A stretch of 7,907 nucleotides of DNA from an uncultured Christensenella sp. GTDB lineage: Bacteria; Bacillota; Clostridia; Christensenellales; Borkfalkiaceae. The stretch lies in contig CAJUCM010000028.1 of assembly GCA_910585235.1 (NCBI GenBank), positions 10,558 to 18,464 on the forward strand, in the 5' to 3' direction. Positions 7,052 through 7,907 of the stretch are shown piece after piece (positions within the stretch are counted from its first letter, which is position 1; each line of letters begins with the position of its first letter). The notes below the pieces were generated by a model. That model ran no database searches and was not told where the DNA came from. It worked only from the letters and a program-made list of their open reading frames with translations. The translations under genes and the position numbers were made by a program.

Positions 7052-7907
7052 TGGAAGAAAAAAAGAAAACCACTCAGAATAAAACCGTTTCCGCAATCAA
7101 AGAGAAAGTCGGAAATCTGAAAAACGAGAAAAACAGGCAAAAGAAATCGAGACAGGAAAAGCAAAGACCCGACAAAGCGAAACTTCCCCGTCAGAACAGA
7201 ACGAAACTTTTGGTGAGCATTGTCAACCGTAAAGACGAAACACTCTTAAAAAGCATTCTTGACGACTGTTCGGTTGCGCTGAGCATTGCCTTTTCCGGAA
7301 CGGGTACGGCGCGCTCCGCCGTTCTCGATTATTTCGGGATCGGCGAGACGGAAAAAACGATCATGCTTTCGCTCTTTCCCGAAAGCGACGAAGATATTCT
7401 GATCCGTGAAATCCTTGCAAAGATGTCGTTGTATCTGGTCGGCAGAGGAATTTCGTTCACCGTTCCGCTCACGGGCGTTTCGGAGATCATTGCAAACGGA
7501 CTTTCAAAAGCATCTACCAAAAAAACCGTTGTGGAGAGTATGGTCATGACCGACGAAAAGAGAACTTATGATTTGATCGTATGCGCCGTAAACGCGGAGC
7601 GTTCGGACGAAGCGATGGAGGCTGCCCGCAATGCCGGCGCGGCGGGCGGTACGATTCTGCATGCGAGAATGCTCGACAACAAAAAGGCGAAACAGTTTAT
7701 CGGGATTTCGCTTGCGACGGAACAAGAAATTTTATTGATTTTAACAAAGCGCGAAGGAAAACTTGCCATCATGCAGGCGCTTTTTGATAGCGTCGGGGTC
7801 AAGACGGACGCGGGCGGGATCATCTTCTCCCTTCCCGTTGACAGGACGGTAGGGATCAGCGCGGACGAAGCGGCGCTCGCGGGCGAAAACGAAAAAGAGG
7901 AAAAACC
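7051..7907 (+). CDS. Tandem P-II-like (GlnB/GlnK-family) signalling protein with basic N-terminal tail, 3' end outside window
   Basis: The frame is open from the ATG at 7051 to the window end, giving 285 whole residues without a stop. Residues 1-50 are highly charged and lysine-rich (18 Lys/Arg against 6 Asp/Glu), probably disordered. Residues about 51-150 form a divergent P-II-like domain (LLVSIVNRKD, then YFGIGETEKTIML, then GISFTVPLTG). Residues about 172-270 form a clearer one: YDLIVCAVNAERSDE, the AARNAGAAGGTILHAR signature at 191-206, a short T-loop region, FIGISLATEQEILLIL, and GGIIFSLPVDRTVGI, which resembles the C-terminal P-II signature. P-II proteins are trimeric sensors that bind ATP/ADP and 2-oxoglutarate or other small ligands and often control a membrane transporter. 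No T-loop tyrosine for uridylylation is evident in either domain. Placement one base into the DUF1538 stop strongly suggests a partner of that membrane protein. The final visible residues are acidic; the true C-terminus is not seen. Family membership is from motifs; ligand and trimer state are unknown. Confidence 0.78.
   Translation, partial: MEEKKKTTQNKTVSAIKEKVGNLKNEKNRQKKSRQEKQRPDKAKLPRQNRTKLLVSIVNRKDETLLKSILDDCSVALSIAFSGTGTARSAVLDYFGIGETEKTIMLSLFPESDEDILIREILAKMSLYLVGRGISFTVPLTGVSEIIANGLSKASTKKTVVESMVMTDEKRTYDLIVCAVNAERSDEAMEAARNAGAAGGTILHARMLDNKKAKQFIGISLATEQEILLILTKREGKLAIMQALFDSVGVKTDAGGIIFSLPVDRTVGISADEAALAGENEKEEK

Larger units (their letters stand above)
1..7907 (+). other. Uninterrupted co-directional gene series, probable single transcription unit
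   Basis: Eight genes share one strand, with gaps of at most 19 bases and three stop/start overlaps (at 3577-3580, 4593-4596 and 7051). None of the gaps contains a GC-rich hairpin followed by a T-run or a convincing -35/-10 pair. The sequence therefore supports co-transcription, although promoters buried inside coding regions cannot be excluded by eye. Confidence 0.6.

Noticed and set aside
1..7907. CRISPR arrays, insertion sequences, tRNA/rRNA genes, toxin-antitoxin or defence genes
   Set aside because: I looked for direct repeats, terminal inverted repeats, transposase motifs and tRNA-like stretches on both strands and saw none; coding genes fill essentially the whole window.

Overview
The window is an ordinary-looking chromosomal segment from a bacterium, most likely a Bacillota (Clostridia-like) member of moderate GC content. 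The taxonomic call is an inference. It rests on the run of a Sua5-type threonylcarbamoyl-AMP synthase, a YwlE-like phosphatase and RpiB (the order ywlC - ywlE - ywlF known from Bacillus and relatives), the M3B oligoendopeptidase PepF, the UPF0210 protein, and strong purine-rich Shine-Dalgarno sites. No rRNA, tRNA, mobile element, CRISPR array or defence gene is visible.

All eight genes lie on the + strand and are packed almost end to end: gaps of 19, 9, -4, -4, 12, 14 and -1 bases. No non-coding stretch exceeds 20 bases, and I see no convincing promoter or intrinsic terminator, so the whole window reads as part of one long transcription unit. Both the first and the last gene run off the window.

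Layout: 1-336, C-terminal end of a UPF0210/DUF711 protein; 356-2125, pepF, a zinc oligopeptidase; 2135-3580, dnaB, the replicative helicase; 3577-4596, long-form Sua5/TsaC for tRNA t6A37; 4593-5042, a low-molecular-weight phosphatase whose P-loop has the Thr typical of protein-arginine phosphatases; 5055-5507, rpiB for the pentose phosphate pathway; 5522-7051, a large DUF1538 membrane protein built from two tandem repeats; 7051-7907 (cut), a protein with a lysine-rich N-terminal tail followed by two divergent P-II-like (GlnB/GlnK-like) domains.

The first six genes are housekeeping functions (peptide turnover, replication, tRNA modification, protein phosphate removal, sugar phosphates) with no obvious shared pathway. 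The part worth attention is the last pair. A polytopic membrane protein of unknown function is translationally coupled to a P-II-like protein, the same arrangement as known P-II/transporter pairs such as AmtB-GlnK and SbtA-SbtB. Both partners look internally duplicated. My reading, an inference, is a transporter or channel regulated by its own dedicated P-II-like protein, with substrate and ligand unknown.
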